Positions 1 through 9,163 of a DNA stretch of 64,000 nt are shown piece by piece. The DNA lies in NCBI RefSeq assembly GCF_001436555.1, contig NZ_AYZR01000004.1, positions 425,533-489,532 on the forward strand. The letters run 5' to 3'. The translations under genes were made by a program, and so were the position numbers. The notes below the pieces were generated by a model, which saw only the letters and a program-made list of their open reading frames with translations, ran no database searches and was not told the DNA's origin. Position 1 is the stretch's first letter; each line of letters starts with the position of its first letter. The stretch is from Lentilactobacillus senioris DSM 24302 = JCM 17472. GTDB taxonomy: Bacteria > Bacillota > Bacilli > Lactobacillales > Lactobacillaceae.

Positions 1-1
1 A

Positions 2-622
2 AAGACCAATCTTAATTTTGAGGGGACTACTTACGAAGGACATAACCTTTTATTAAAGGGGCAGTCTCAAGCACAACCCGGATTAAACGTGGATGGTTTG
101 AAGTCTGGAACGTCCGATGCCGCTGGCGGATCTTTTGTGGGAACGGCAACTAAACGGGGGCACCGAATTGTCACCGTGGTCTTGCACGCTGGCAATCAAT
201 CGCCAACTGACCCAGCTCGTTACCAACAGACTGCTAAATTAATGAAATACGTTTATAAGACTTTTAAACCAGTCACTATAGCAGCGGGCACTAAGTTAAA
301 GGGAGCCAGCAGTGCCGAAGTTCCTAATGGTAAGCAAACTACCGTTGGATTAAGAACTGCTAATATCGAAAGTGTATGGATTCCTAAAAGAGACGGTAAA
401 AATTCTGTCACTGGAAGTTTGCAACTAGATAATGGCGAAAAGACTTTGACGGCGCCGGTAGTTAATAATGTGGCAGTAGGTAACGCGTATTTTAAAGTTG
501 ATGGAACAAGCCCAACGTATTTGCCATCTAATTCCAGTGCAATTTCTTTGACCACTGTTAATTCAGTGGATAAAGCCAACATCTTTGTGCGGGCTTGGCG
601 GGCAATTGTTAACTGGTTTTAG
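2..622 (+). CDS. dacA: D-alanyl-D-alanine carboxypeptidase, 3' part (PBP5 family)
   Basis: The reading frame is open from base 2, so the gene starts before the window. The visible part opens in the penicillin-binding domain: 'NVDGLKSGTSDAAGGSF' holds the third active-site box (KSG, variant of KTG) of low-molecular-weight penicillin-binding proteins. A PBP5_C-like beta domain follows. The last residues (IFVRAWRAIVNWF) form an amphipathic helix of the kind that tethers these enzymes to the outer membrane face. The enzyme trims the terminal D-Ala from peptidoglycan stem peptides. The SxxK and SxN boxes lie outside the window. Family assignment is firm; which dac paralogue it is cannot be said. 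Confidence 0.9.
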   Translation, partial: KTNLNFEGTTYEGHNLLLKGQSQAQPGLNVDGLKSGTSDAAGGSFVGTATKRGHRIVTVVLHAGNQSPTDPARYQQTAKLMKYVYKTFKPVTIAAGTKLKGASSAEVPNGKQTTVGLRTANIESVWIPKRDGKNSVTGSLQLDNGEKTLTAPVVNNVAVGNAYFKVDGTSPTYLPSNSSAISLTTVNSVDKANIFVRAWRAIVNWF

Positions 623-640
623 GAAAACCGGTGTGTAAAG

Positions 641-690
641 GGGTTTATTATTTTGTGAAAATCACCTATAATAAATCCTGGATTTTCTTT
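641..690 (+). terminator. Probable terminator after dacA
   Basis: Arms at 641-651 and 668-678 pair over 11 bases with one G-T pair, and a T-rich stretch follows from 683. The arms are AT-rich, so it is a weak hairpin. Confidence 0.35.
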
Positions 691-728
691 TTGAATCAAT
701 TCGGTTTTAATTAGATGGAGGATTCCTT

Positions 729-1523
729 TTGGCCAACAAAGTAGCTAATTCTAGGGTAGAGTTGCCAAAGTGGCGACAGATTTTAAACGTCTCTTTACCC
801 GTTGATTTGAGTTATATTCCTATTGGTTTAGCTTGTGGGATTTTACTCAACGCGTCTGGATTTAATGTCTGGACAACACTGATGGTATCAGTAATGGTCT
901 TTTCTGGTGGGGCGCAATTTTTGATTGCATCGTTACTAGCGACCAATGCCCCTATGTATTCGGTAGTTTTGATGTTATTCTTTCTTGAACTGCGGTATGC
1001 GTTGTTAGGTTCCAGTCTCTCCAAGTATTTACACGGAGAGTCACTGAAATTTACGGCGATTTTCGCCGCTTCAATGAACGATGAAAACTACGCGATCAAT
1101 TACTTGAAGTTTTCAACTGATAAAAAATTTACCCCTCAGGATGCTTTGAAGGTGGAACATTTTACGCTACTCTTTTGGGCGGTAAGTAATATTATTGGAA
1201 GCTTAATTGGTAACGCTATTCATATTGATTTAACGGTGGTTCATTTTGCGTTAACGGCCTTGTTCTTATACATGATCGTGATGCAGTTAAAGGAATGGCT
1301 GTTAATTGTGATCTGCATTTTATCAGGATTTTTGGCCGTCTTCTTCTTAGTTTTGACGAAGTCGACACTGGGATTAGTTATTTCAACGATCGTATCTTCG
1401 TTGATCGGGTTTGCAATTGAAGCTCAAATTCGCAAGCATAATCCTAAGAGTCGGTGGATTCATCCAATGAAGAACCCAGCGGGATCACCGGTGGAAGAAG
1501 ATCTTGAAGACGAAGAAGAGTAG
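729..1523 (+). CDS. azlC: AzlC family branched-chain amino acid exporter, large subunit
   Basis: 264 aa, hydrophobic throughout, with the AzlC signature region 'GILLNASGFNVWTTLMVS...FSGGAQF' near the N-terminus and an acidic tail (EEDLEDEEE). AzlC pairs with AzlD to export branched-chain amino acids and their analogues across the membrane. The start is TTG at 729, chosen because GGAGG at 717-721 lies 7 bases upstream and no ATG fits. The azlD gene follows after 9 bases, so the two are co-transcribed up to the hairpin at 1874-1907. No regulator gene is adjacent. Confidence 0.88.
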   Translation: MANKVANSRVELPKWRQILNVSLPVDLSYIPIGLACGILLNASGFNVWTTLMVSVMVFSGGAQFLIASLLATNAPMYSVVLMLFFLELRYALLGSSLSKYLHGESLKFTAIFAASMNDENYAINYLKFSTDKKFTPQDALKVEHFTLLFWAVSNIIGSLIGNAIHIDLTVVHFALTALFLYMIVMQLKEWLLIVICILSGFLAVFFLVLTKSTLGLVISTIVSSLIGFAIEAQIRKHNPKSRWIHPMKNPAGSPVEEDLEDEEE

Positions 1524-1532
1524 GAGTAAGGC

Positions 1533-1865
1533 ATGGAATGGAATACGATGCAACATGTGTGGTTAATTTTAGCGTGCTTCGTGGTGGCGTTTGCTCCACG
1601 GTTTATTCCGCTATTGTTTTTCCGAACTAGAAAAATTCCCACATGGTTTAACGAATGGATGAAATACGTTCCCATTTCGCTATTCACGGCGTTGGTGGTT
1701 AAGGACATCTTTATTAACGAAGCTTATGCATTCTCCCTTGCTGATAAAGCACCGCAAATGATTGCGGCAGTGTTAGTAATCGGAATTGCTTATTGGACTC
1801 GTTCCATGGCTTTGTCTGTTATTTTGGGATTAGTTGCTGTGTTCTTGTTAGCAGCGTTCATTTAA
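1533..1865 (+). CDS. azlD: AzlD family branched-chain amino acid exporter, small subunit
   Basis: 110 aa with about three to four membrane segments, the usual AzlD length. The 'APRFIPLLFFRTRKIPTWFNEWMKYVP' region is typical of the family (positively charged loop followed by WxxYVP). It acts with the AzlC protein encoded 9 bases upstream. ATG at 1533 is preceded by a purine-rich AGGAGTAAGG. The transcript ends at the strong hairpin directly after the stop. Confidence 0.87.
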   Translation: MEWNTMQHVWLILACFVVAFAPRFIPLLFFRTRKIPTWFNEWMKYVPISLFTALVVKDIFINEAYAFSLADKAPQMIAAVLVIGIAYWTRSMALSVILGLVAVFLLAAFI

Positions 1866-1873
1866 AAAATTAG

Positions 1874-1907
1874 AAAAAGACCGCAAACTTAGTTTGCGGT
1901 CTTTTTA
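1874..1907 (+). terminator. Rho-independent terminator of azlCD
   Basis: Long near-perfect inverted repeat (AAAAAGACCGCAAACT and its complement) with one unpaired base in the middle and T-rich flanks. It can act in both directions. Confidence 0.9.
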
Positions 1908-1984
1908 TTAGATTAATTTTTAATTACTCCGAAATAAACCGTAGTTTCCAAGCGCAGTAGTTGAATGAGTTTCAAAAAGCAAAA

Positions 1985-2123
1985 CCTTAGCACTTTACTA
2001 AAAACGGCTTCGGGGATCAACTAACTCACTTAACTACAAAATAACAGGTAGCAACTGTCGCCGAACTACCAGTTGTTTTTAGGTTAGAAACTCGTTAGTT
2101 CCCGATCCCCTCAGCACTTTACT
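1985..2123. repeat. Large palindromic intergenic element, copy A
   Basis: A 139-base element with nested symmetry. The outer arm CGGGGATC..AACTAAC (from about 2012) pairs with GTTAGTT..GATCCCC (to 2110). The inner hairpin is 2043-2051 with 2066-2074, followed by a T-run on both strands. The ends carry near-identical 14-15-base direct repeats (1985-1999 CCTTAGCACTTTACT and 2110-2123), the right one running into the last codons of cfa. A second copy, about three-quarters similar by eye, lies at 41165-41298 behind asnS. Both sit at the 3' end of a minus-strand gene and may serve as bidirectional terminators. Confidence 0.7.
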
Positions 2124-3291
2124 TATACATATAATCTCTGGTCATTGGTAATGACTTGCCGGCCGCACCCTTAGAAATTAAGTATTGGATCACGTCGATA
2201 TTTCCTGACTTAAATGATGCTGCACAGGCCTGGAGGTAAAGATCCCACATCCGAGCAAAGTCTTCATCAAACATTTCAACTACTTGGTCACGGACTTCGT
2301 TGAAGTTAGCATCCCAAATTTCGGTAGTCTTTTGATAATGTCTACGAAGAGATTCCATATCATAGATCTGCAAATCGTTTTCTTCAATGTGTTGGATGTT
2401 TTCTACTAAACCGGGAACGTAACCACCTGGGAAGATCCATTTGTTCAACCAACCGTTAGTAGCTCCACCTTGTTGACGGGTAATTCCGTGAATCAAGGCT
2501 ACACCATCATCTGTTAAGTAGTTGTTAACACACTTGAAGTATTCACCAAGGTTTTCCTTACCCACGTGTTCGAACATTCCCACGGAAGTAATGTAATCGA
2601 ATTGAACATCACCTAATTCGCGGTAGTCTACTAATTTGACATGGGCTACGTCTTGTAAGCCCCGGTCTCTAATTTGGTCGTGAACGTAGTCATACTGTTC
2701 TTGACTCAATGTGATCCCGGTAACGTCCAAATGATATTCTTCGGCAGCTGTAAGCATCAATGTACCCCAGCCACAACCAATATCTAAGAAGGTTTTGCCT
2801 GGTTGAGGGTCCAACTTTTTCAAAATATGGTGAACTTTGTTGAGTTGAGCCGTTTCCAAATCGTCTTCTGGAGTTTCAAAGTAAGCACAAGAATAGGTCA
2901 TCGTTTTGTCTAACCATAACCGATAAAAATCGTTACCGATATCATAATGTTCCTGAATGTCTTTTTTACTTTCAGTCTCATCATGTGAAATCTTTGGTAG
3001 ATAGTGGATGAATTTCTTGTTATGGAAGAAACTACCAGCGGTATCATATGCAGAAGTTAGTAGGTCTTCTAGACTGCCATGAACTTCGATGGTGCCGTTC
3101 ATATAAGCTTCACCTAACGCAATTGAGGCATTTTTCAAAATTGCCCGAACCGGTACTTCTTGGTGGAATACAATGGATATTTCTGGAATTCCTTCTCCAT
3201 AGGTTTCCGTTTTGCCATCCCAATACGTTACTTGTAAGGGAATGGAGAAACCATTTTTGAAAAAAGTATGGTAAAATCTTTTCTCCAACAT
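2119..3291 (-). CDS. cfa: Cyclopropane-fatty-acyl-phospholipid synthase
   Basis: 390 aa. An N-terminal lipid-facing domain is followed by '[15 protein letters not shown]', the family signature, and the SAM-binding motif LDIGCGWG; 'TYSCAYF' and 'GMFEHVG' are also conserved. The enzyme transfers a methylene group from S-adenosylmethionine to double bonds of membrane unsaturated fatty acids, an acid and stress adaptation in lactobacilli. The frame is open upstream, but ATG at 3291 is chosen because AAGGAG precedes it by 8 bases and the family begins there. Single gene; the palindromic element at 1985-2123 lies at its 3' end. Confidence 0.93.
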   Translation of the reverse strand: MLEKRFYHTFFKNGFSIPLQVTYWDGKTETYGEGIPEISIVFHQEVPVRAILKNASIALGEAYMNGTIEVHGSLEDLLTSAYDTAGSFFHNKKFIHYLPKISHDETESKKDIQEHYDIGNDFYRLWLDKTMTYSCAYFETPEDDLETAQLNKVHHILKKLDPQPGKTFLDIGCGWGTLMLTAAEEYHLDVTGITLSQEQYDYVHDQIRDRGLQDVAHVKLVDYRELGDVQFDYITSVGMFEHVGKENLGEYFKCVNNYLTDDGVALIHGITRQQGGATNGWLNKWIFPGGYVPGLVENIQHIEENDLQIYDMESLRRHYQKTTEIWDANFNEVRDQVVEMFDEDFARMWDLYLQACAASFKSGNIDVIQYLISKGAAGKSLPMTRDYMYK

Positions 3292-3331
3292 ATGAACTTC
3301 TCCTTCTTTCACTATAAAATACACAATTAGC

Positions 3332-3361
3332 ATTATAACTCTTTTGGATTCTTTTTTGTAA
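3332..3361 (-). promoter_or_regulatory. Promoter of cfa
   Basis: Reading on the minus strand, TTACAA (3356-3361) and TATAAT (3332-3337) are separated by 18 bases, about 40 bases before the chosen start. Confidence 0.5.
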
Positions 3362-3446
3362 GTGGGAGATAATAAATTCCCCTGTTCGAACATTAGGGGA
3401 CTTAATGGTATAATGAAACAAATATTTAAAGCTTAGGAGGGGTCAC

Positions 3447-4433
3447 GTGAAAAAGTGGATCTGGTTAGTCGTCGCCATTATCGTCGGCTTGGCGGTTGGA
3501 GGCTATTCCTATGCTCGCCATGCTGAAAATCAAAAACTTTATGAAGATGCAATTGAACAGGGAAATTTACAGATTTCCAATAAAAAATATACTGCTGCTG
3601 AAACTGAGTTTATGAACGCCCTTAAGAAGAAACCAGGAGATAAACGGGCTAATGTCTTATTGAAGCAAACGCAGGAATATGCTGCAGGCGATAGCAGTTT
3701 TGCTGCGCGGCAGTATCCGGATGCTAAAACAAGTTATACCCAGGTTACTAACACCAAGGGTGGTAATCAGCAATTAGTTGATCGGGCTAAGGATCAATTA
3801 TCATTGATTAAAAAGATTCAAACCAATTTAGCCAAGTACACCAAAGTTTATAACAAAGCATTACAACAGCAAAAAGCTGGTCAATATGTTGATTCTAATA
3901 TTACTTTGAATGAAATTTTGACTGATAAGAATGCTAGTCAAAGTTACTACAAAACTATTTTTAACAAGGCTAAAAAATTACGGGATTCTAATAACAGTGC
4001 GATTGAAAACAATAGCATCCCAACTGATCCTAATGAAGCCGATAACTTTGAACAACCAAGTAATGATCCGGTGGATAACCCGAATGTGGCAGCTAATTCT
4101 ACTAGCTCCAGTAGTGCCAGTTCTGATACAGCTAGCACCAGTGAATCTAAGGACTCAGCTGTTAGTTCTTCTAGCTCTAGTGCTAGTCTGACTAGTTCGG
4201 AGAAAAAAGCCGCTGATAATTACAAGGGAAGTAATGAATACACCGTTCCAGATTCTAAGAAGAAGATTAATGGTAAAGATGCTACTGCTATGCAAATTAA
4301 GGAAGCTAGAGCAACCATTAAAGCTGCTGGAGTAGATGAAGGGGCATTAAGTGATCAAGACATTATTGATGCAATTAACGGTGCACTCAAGAAGAATGAA
4401 TCCTTGGCACAATATGCTAAGGAAAACTTTTAA
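3447..4433 (+). CDS. Membrane-anchored TPR-like protein with Ser-rich linker
   Basis: 328 aa. One N-terminal membrane segment (residues 5-22) without a lipobox is followed by tetratricopeptide-like helices from about residue 30 to 190 ('NKKYTAAETEFMNALKKKPGD' fits a TPR). A low-complexity Ser/Thr linker spans about 210-250, and a conserved-looking C-terminal helical domain ends the protein. The topology suggests an anchored extracellular or wall-facing protein whose TPR part binds a partner. GTG start at 3447 with AGGAGG 8 bases before. A possible link with the AI-2E-type membrane protein 20 bases downstream comes from spacing only. Function unknown. Confidence 0.65.
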   Translation: MKKWIWLVVAIIVGLAVGGYSYARHAENQKLYEDAIEQGNLQISNKKYTAAETEFMNALKKKPGDKRANVLLKQTQEYAAGDSSFAARQYPDAKTSYTQVTNTKGGNQQLVDRAKDQLSLIKKIQTNLAKYTKVYNKALQQQKAGQYVDSNITLNEILTDKNASQSYYKTIFNKAKKLRDSNNSAIENNSIPTDPNEADNFEQPSNDPVDNPNVAANSTSSSSASSDTASTSESKDSAVSSSSSSASLTSSEKKAADNYKGSNEYTVPDSKKKINGKDATAMQIKEARATIKAAGVDEGALSDQDIIDAINGALKKNESLAQYAKENF

Positions 4434-4453
4434 TAACGGGGGCCAATTAACAC

Positions 4454-5497
4454 GTGTGGGAAAAATTTGTTAATAATATTCAATTAAGGCGAATTGTGGT
4501 TTTAGCCTTAGCAATTGCAATCTTGGTAGTGTTTAGAGGGATGATGAGTATGATCTTGTTGACCTTTATTTTTACTTTGATTGTGGTTAAACTTTCTAAC
4601 TTTGTTAGTGAGAAGACACCGATTCCGCGTACTTTGGTGGTAGTAGTGGTGTATGTATTAATCCTGATTGGGTTGTTTATTACTATCACTGACTACTTGC
4701 CTCAGTTATTGGATCAAACTATTAGTTCTACTAAGGATATGATTGATTTTTATTCTGATCCGAAGAACTTACCTGATGGCCAGACCATGGGGTGGATCAA
4801 TGATGCGATTCAAAAGGCACATTTGATGGATCAAGTTCAAAACGGCGTGTCGCTGGTTTGGCACTACGTGACTAGTGTTGGAGCAATGGGAGTTACCTTG
4901 TTCCTGTCACTGATTCTTAGTTTCTTTTATGCAGTTGAACAAAACTCCATGGCTAAATTTTCTAAAGAGTTTTTAAGTAGTGATATTAGCTGGTTCTTCA
5001 GCGATCTTTACTTCTTTGGTAAAAAGTTTGTGGGTAGCTTCGGGGTAGTGATTGAAGCTCAATTCTTCATTGCCATTGTCAATACCGTGTTAACCACGAT
5101 TGTCATGTACTTTATGCACATGCCAGAATTGGCAGTTCTCTCAATTATGATTTTTATCTTGAGCTTAATTCCAGTTGCTGGAGTGATTGTGTCACTAGTA
5201 CCACTATCATTAGTGGCTTACTCTATTGGGGGCTTCACCGATGTTTTGTATATTTGGTTGATGATCTTAGCGGTGCATACCTTAGAAGCTTACGTACTAA
5301 ATCCCAAGTTTATGTCGTCTAGAACCAATCTGCCCATTTTTTACACTTTTGTGGTGTTATTAGTGGCAGAACACTTCTTTGGTACTTGGGGATTGATTTG
5401 TGGGGTACCAATCTTCACGTTCTTCCTAGATATTACTGGAGTTCAAACGGAGAGTGCGGATCATACTAAAGGAATTACCGGTGATCAGCCCAAATAA
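4454..5497 (+). CDS. AI-2E family transporter (PurR/PerM-type membrane protein)
   Basis: 347 aa with the family's layout: paired membrane helices at each end and a soluble loop around residues 85-135. The C-terminal block 'ILSLIPVAGVIVSLVPLSLVAYSIGG' carries the conserved P-x-x-G motif, and 'EAYVLNPKFMSSRTNLPIF' is also typical. Members export small molecules or act as Na+/H+ antiporters; the substrate cannot be read from sequence. GTG start at 4454, 20 bases after the TPR gene, so probably one transcript. Confidence 0.82.
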   Translation: MWEKFVNNIQLRRIVVLALAIAILVVFRGMMSMILLTFIFTLIVVKLSNFVSEKTPIPRTLVVVVVYVLILIGLFITITDYLPQLLDQTISSTKDMIDFYSDPKNLPDGQTMGWINDAIQKAHLMDQVQNGVSLVWHYVTSVGAMGVTLFLSLILSFFYAVEQNSMAKFSKEFLSSDISWFFSDLYFFGKKFVGSFGVVIEAQFFIAIVNTVLTTIVMYFMHMPELAVLSIMIFILSLIPVAGVIVSLVPLSLVAYSIGGFTDVLYIWLMILAVHTLEAYVLNPKFMSSRTNLPIFYTFVVLLVAEHFFGTWGLICGVPIFTFFLDITGVQTESADHTKGITGDQPK

Positions 5498-5566
5498 AAG
5501 CTGAATTTTAGCGTGAAATGATGTAAAATAATATGGATTAAGAGAAATTGAAAAGGGGTAATAAAC

Positions 5567-6256
5567 ATGGCAAAATTAGTATTGATTCGTCACGGTCAAA
5601 GTGAATGGAACCTTTCCAACCAATTTACTGGTTGGGTTGACGTTGATCTTAGTGAAGAAGGCGTTAAGCAAGCTCAAAACGCTGGTAAGTTAATCAAGGA
5701 AGCTGGAATCGAATTTGATTTCGCTTACACTTCAGTATTGACTCGGGCCATCAAGACTTTGCACTACGCACTTGAAGGCTCAGACCAACTCTGGATCCCA
5801 GAAACTAAGACTTGGCGTTTGAACGAACGTCACTACGGTGCTTTGCAAGGCCAAAACAAGAAGGAAGCCGCTGAAAAATTTGGTGAAGATCAAGTTCACA
5901 TTTGGCGTCGTTCTTACGATGTATTGCCTCCACTTTTGAGTGCAGACGATGAAGGTTCAGCAGCTAACGATCGTCGTTACGCTAACCTTGATCCACACAT
6001 CGTTCCTGGTGGTGAAAACCTTAAGGTTACTTTGGAACGTGTTATGCCACTATGGGAAGATGCCATAGCTCCGAAGCTTTTAGATGGTAAAAATATTATC
6101 ATTGCAGCCCATGGTAACTCACTTCGTGCCTTGAGCAAGTACATCGAAGGCATTTCTGATGAAGACATCATCAACCTTGAAATGGCTACTGGTGAACCAG
6201 TGGTTTACGACTTCGATGACAAGTTGAACGTAGTATCAAAGACTAAGCTTGACTAA
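5567..6256 (+). CDS. gpmA: 2,3-bisphosphoglycerate-dependent phosphoglycerate mutase
   Basis: 229 aa, full length for dPGM. '[10 protein letters not shown]' carries the catalytic histidine, '[10 protein letters not shown]' the acid/base region, and '[10 protein letters not shown]' the second active-site histidine. It interconverts 3- and 2-phosphoglycerate in glycolysis. Codon use is strongly biased (GGT, AAC, CGT), as expected for a highly expressed gene. AAGGGG lies 9-10 bases before ATG 5567. Its last codons, terminator and downstream tail recur at several places up to 18,665, which makes this gene the anchor of the accessory region that follows. Confidence 0.96.
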   Translation: MAKLVLIRHGQSEWNLSNQFTGWVDVDLSEEGVKQAQNAGKLIKEAGIEFDFAYTSVLTRAIKTLHYALEGSDQLWIPETKTWRLNERHYGALQGQNKKEAAEKFGEDQVHIWRRSYDVLPPLLSADDEGSAANDRRYANLDPHIVPGGENLKVTLERVMPLWEDAIAPKLLDGKNIIIAAHGNSLRALSKYIEGISDEDIINLEMATGEPVVYDFDDKLNVVSKTKLD

Positions 6257-6273
6257 TTAAACTGATCGAAATG

Positions 6274-6309
6274 AAAGAGCCCATCCAAAATGGATGGGCT
6301 CTTTTTTTT
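6274..6309 (+). terminator. Terminator of gpmA
   Basis: Stem AAAGAGCCCATCCA paired across a 3-base loop and followed by eight T. Variants of this hairpin recur at 6606, 13874, 15841, 16566 and 18572. Confidence 0.93.
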
Positions 6310-6310
6310 G

Positions 6311-6375
6311 TCGCTAACTTGCGATAACGTGTCATGAAATGGTCACTAGTGGTCACTAAATGGACGCTGATCATT
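6311..6375. repeat. Left copy of the gpmA downstream tail
   Basis: This stretch (CTAACTTGCGATAACGTG..., then GGTCACTAGTGGTCACTAA) recurs with a few changes at 18600-18665, in both places right after a gpmA-type terminator T-run. The pair brackets the accessory region as direct repeats. Confidence 0.75.
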
Positions 6376-6420
6376 TATATTCTGTGTAAAACATTTGACG
6401 GAAGATGAAATTACTCCTAA

Positions 6421-6588
6421 ATGCTTGACAGCAAGCACATTATCATTGTTGTCCACGGTAACTTAAGCAAGTACGTTGAAGGTATTTCTGATGAAGACAT
6501 CATCAACCTGGAAATGGCTACCGGTGAACTAGTGGTTTACGATTTCGCCGATAAGTTGAACGTAGTATTAAAGACTAAGCTTGATTAA
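6421..6588 (+). pseudogene. Decayed copy of the gpmA 3' end (56 codons)
   Basis: In-frame remnant coding for the last part of phosphoglycerate mutase (KHIIIVVHGN, then [17 protein letters not shown], ending KTKLD). It has lost about four codons (SLRA) next to the second active-site histidine and carries several substitutions, such as FADK for FDDK. There is no N-terminal half, so it cannot be an enzyme. It keeps the stop codon and its own copy of the terminator. An ATG at 6421 opens the frame but lacks a ribosome site. Confidence 0.85.
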
Positions 6589-6605
6589 TTAAATCGATTG
6601 AAATG

Positions 6606-6640
6606 AAAGAGCTCATCCAAAATAGATGGGCTCTTTTTTT
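6606..6640 (+). terminator. Terminator belonging to gpmA copy 2
   Basis: AAAGAGCTCATCCA hairpin followed by a T-run; same architecture as 6274-6309 with a few changes. Confidence 0.85.
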
Positions 6641-6679
6641 GTTAACTTTCATAACATATGATGAAAAATATTTAGAGTA

Positions 6680-6737
6680 TTGACGAGCTACTAAAAGTAA
6701 AAGAGGATATTTTATCATAAGATATCCTCTTTGCTTA
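6680..6737. repeat. Hairpin repeat H1, copy 1
   Basis: Contains AGAGGATATTTTA and its near-complement TAAGATATCCTCT around a short centre, preceded by a 'GACGAGCTACTAAAAGTA' block. The same block and hairpin recur at 17228-17291. Read on the minus strand it ends the degraded gene at 6739-7070 and may be a terminator. Confidence 0.7.
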
Positions 6738-6738
6738 G

Positions 6739-7070
6739 CATTTGTAATAAGTGGTGTTATGCCATTTATCATTGTGAGACTGATTGAATTTGATTTTCAT
6801 TTTTTTGCTATTAGTCATACTAACGGTGATGGAATTTTTAATTCCGCCTTTAGGCGCATTATTGATCTGATAGCCTACCAGTCTAAGTCTATAGTGTTTG
6901 CGACTTAGTGACTTATATTTTACCCTAACGGTACTATTAGGGTGAGGATAAAAATAGAAAAGGATTTTTTGTAAAAATGAGCATATGCTCGACTTTTACT
7001 GGTAATTTTATCGTATTTATATATTTTTATACATGAGCGCCACTTAACACGTAGTATTTTTGGAACACCA
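6739..7070 (-). pseudogene. Possible frameshifted small protein gene
   Basis: On the minus strand two frames join around 6950-6970 at an A/T run. The first codes for '..KYDKITSKSRAYAHFYKK' (about 7070 to 6965). The second runs from about 6970 to the stop at 6739 and codes for a basic, Tyr/Lys-rich stretch ending KFNQSHNDKWHNTTYYKC. The second part looks like real protein sequence (no stop in about 75 codons, balanced composition) but has no start of its own. I do not recognise it; the composition resembles C-terminal repeats of lactobacillus surface proteins. It could also be an open stretch by chance. Confidence 0.3.
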
Positions 7071-7515
7071 TTATAAGTCTCTACGACGATAACCCCAATA
7101 GCCAATAATGAATAATGCTATCGTGACCAGGAATGTGTACCAAGATACTGTCCAATCTATACTATCAGATGGTAACGATCATCCCCAATGGAAAGAAACT
7201 AAATTCATAATCCAGTCATCTAACTGAAGTAATTTACCAAACATTAAAATAATAAAATCGAAAATAATTACAGGGTAAATAATGATGGTTGCTTTGGGAA
7301 TCCATCCAGTAAGTACCGATAATAAACCAAAAATAAATAACATTAACGGCCAATACCCAATGAATATTCTGCTGATTGCTGACCATGAAAATGGATCGCT
7401 TAAAGAACTATTTTGACCAATAAACAAACCAAAAGTCATCATGAATAAAGTGATACTTGATGTTAAAACCCCGGTGAGCAAATAACTACTATAAATCCGC
7501 AGACGCGAAATGGGA
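7071..7515 (-). pseudogene. ABC-2 type permease fragment (polyketide/tetronasin exporter-like), with internal stop
   Basis: Only the C-terminal third is present. It begins around 'SRPISRLRIYSSYLL' at 7515, where it abuts IS30-like sequence, and has several membrane helices. In frame, a TGA at 7179-7181 follows 'SFHWG'. Beyond it the frame stays open and codes a convincing family C-terminus (SLPSDSIDWTVSWYTF... GYWGYRRRDL) to TAA at 7071. The gene is thus broken twice, by truncation and by a nonsense codon. Family resemblance to COG3559-type exporters is from memory of the C-terminal motif. Confidence 0.75.
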
Positions 7516-7676
7516 CGTGATTCAATTAGGATTTGGCGTTCGTCAGATCGCCAGCCGGCTTCACCGGAGTCCCAGCACCATTTCTCGCGAATTAAAACGC
7601 GGGTTAACCACCCAGATTGATTCCCAGAAACATCGGTCATATCACTCTCTTAAAAGTTGTCTCAGGAATCAGCTTA
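7516..7676 (+). mobile_element. IS30-family transposase fragment (N-terminal HTH)
   Basis: Plus-strand translation gives 'GFGVRQIASRLHRSPSTISR' then ELKRG, the helix-turn-helix typical of IS30 transposases. Both sides are cut: the DDE domain is missing and flanking sequence changes abruptly, on the left to the permease fragment and on the right to the flavoprotein fragment. The piece is richer in G+C than its surroundings. It marks a rearrangement point that removed the ends of both neighbours. Confidence 0.75.
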
Positions 7677-7810
7677 CATCCACCACAGACGGAATAAGAA
7701 ATATCTTCTCCTTTTTCATAAACTGTAATTTTATTCTTTTCATTGTTTCGCCGAGCCTTAGCCGCGACACTGGTACCTGCCGCAACAGAACCGATAACGA
7801 CGATTTTCAT
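7677..7810 (-). pseudogene. N-terminal fragment of a CoA-disulfide reductase/NADH oxidase-like flavoprotein
   Basis: Starts at ATG 7810 (AGGTGG 5 bases upstream) and codes MKIVVIGSVAAGTSVAAKAR, a Rossmann FAD-binding start, then 'YEKGEDISYSVCG', matching the redox-active cysteine region (SxCG) of this family. After that codon the match stops where the IS30 scrap begins. It lies 9 bases after arsB and was presumably the last gene of the ars operon. An intact, different member of the same superfamily is encoded at 12081-13475. Confidence 0.75.
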
Positions 7811-7819
7811 ATTATCCAC

Positions 7820-9115
7820 CTAACCTAATAATAGTAATGATAAATACAAGCCACACAACGTAATAAATAGAACTGGAATCGTGATGGTAATCCCAATCTT
7901 GAAGTACTGCCCCCAACTAATTTTAACATTTTTTTGGGCTAAAACGTGTAACCATAATAAGGTTGCAAGTGATCCAATCGGGGTGATCTTGGGCCCTAAG
8001 TCGGAACCAATTACGTTGGCATATATCAGGCCCTTACGCACGAGTTCAGAAGCCTGAACCTGATCAATTGATAAAGCATTAATCATAACGGTTGGCATGT
8101 TATTCATTAAGGACGATAGAATCGCTGCAATAAAGCCCATACCGACTGTGCCAATAAAGAGCCCTTTTTGGGCAATGTACGTAATAGCAGATGCAATTAA
8201 AGTGGTGATACCGGCATTTTGTAGTCCATAAACAACAACGTACATGCCGATTGAAAAGAAGACAATATTCCAAGGAGCACCCTTAATAATTGCTTTAGTT
8301 TCAATCGCAGCACTACGATTAGCGACTAACAAGAAGATGACAGCAATTGTAATCGCGATGAAAGAGACGGGAATCTTTAAAAAACTACCAATGAAGTAGC
8401 CCGCTAATAGAGTGATCAAAACGATCCAAGAAAATTTGAATAAGAATGGATCAGTAATCGCCGTTTTAGGGTCAGCAACTTGGGAAACATCATAGTGTCG
8501 TGGTAATGTTTTTCTGAAATAAAGGTATAAAACGATAATGCTAGCTATGAGTGAAAACAATGTTGGGATTAACATGTGCAATGCATATGTTGAAAAACTA
8601 ATACCAAAAAAATCAGCAGAAACAATGTTGACTAAATTACTAACAACTAAAGGTAATGACATTGAATCGGCGATAAAACCACTAGCGATAATGAATGGAA
8701 ATACTTTTTCCTCATCAAAGTTTAGGGCCCGGACCATCGCTAAAACAATGGGCGTCAAGATTAGTGCGGCACCATCGTTAGCAAAGAGTGCAGAAACAAA
8801 GGCCCCTAAGACTGAGATTAAGACAAACATGCGAATGCCATGGCCATCAGCAATTCTAGCCATGTGTAGCGCACACCATTCAAAGAAGCCAACTTTATCA
8901 AGAATTAGCGAAATCATGATAATGGCGATAAATGATAATGTTGCGTTCCAAACAATACCCGTAACCGTCCAAACATCTTTAAGCGTTACAACTCTAAATA
9001 GTAGGGCCAAACCAGCTCCTACCATGGCTGACCAGCCAATTGATAAGCCCTTAGGTTGCCAAATAACAAATAAAAGTGTTAATAAAAAAATGCTAACTGC
9101 AAATGTAACTTGCAT
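7820..9115 (-). CDS. arsB: Arsenite efflux permease ArsB
   Basis: 431 aa, about twelve membrane segments, length as in classical ArsB. '[18 protein letters not shown]', '[15 protein letters not shown]' and '[22 protein letters not shown]' are hallmark ArsB/NhaD-superfamily signatures (the ND and NNMP turns). It extrudes arsenite or antimonite, alone by membrane potential or as a pump with ArsA, whose gene lies 48 bases upstream. AGGAGG precedes the ATG at 9115. Last intact gene of the minus-strand ars operon. Confidence 0.95.
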   Translation of the reverse strand: MQVTFAVSIFLLTLLFVIWQPKGLSIGWSAMVGAGLALLFRVVTLKDVWTVTGIVWNATLSFIAIIMISLILDKVGFFEWCALHMARIADGHGIRMFVLISVLGAFVSALFANDGAALILTPIVLAMVRALNFDEEKVFPFIIASGFIADSMSLPLVVSNLVNIVSADFFGISFSTYALHMLIPTLFSLIASIIVLYLYFRKTLPRHYDVSQVADPKTAITDPFLFKFSWIVLITLLAGYFIGSFLKIPVSFIAITIAVIFLLVANRSAAIETKAIIKGAPWNIVFFSIGMYVVVYGLQNAGITTLIASAITYIAQKGLFIGTVGMGFIAAILSSLMNNMPTVMINALSIDQVQASELVRKGLIYANVIGSDLGPKITPIGSLATLLWLHVLAQKNVKISWGQYFKIGITITIPVLFITLCGLYLSLLLLG

Positions 9116-9163
9116 AATATCCTCCTATGTATCGAGAAAGCCGTTCGCCTTCTCAATTAAAAT

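Noticed and set aside
6421-6588. Second functional phosphoglycerate mutase
   Set aside because: Only the last 55 codons exist, with a deletion at the active-site histidine and no first catalytic histidine.
6575-6772. 65-codon minus-strand frame
   Set aside because: It reads through a terminator copy and hairpin H1; the related peptide at 17228-17290 comes from the same repeat, not from a conserved gene.
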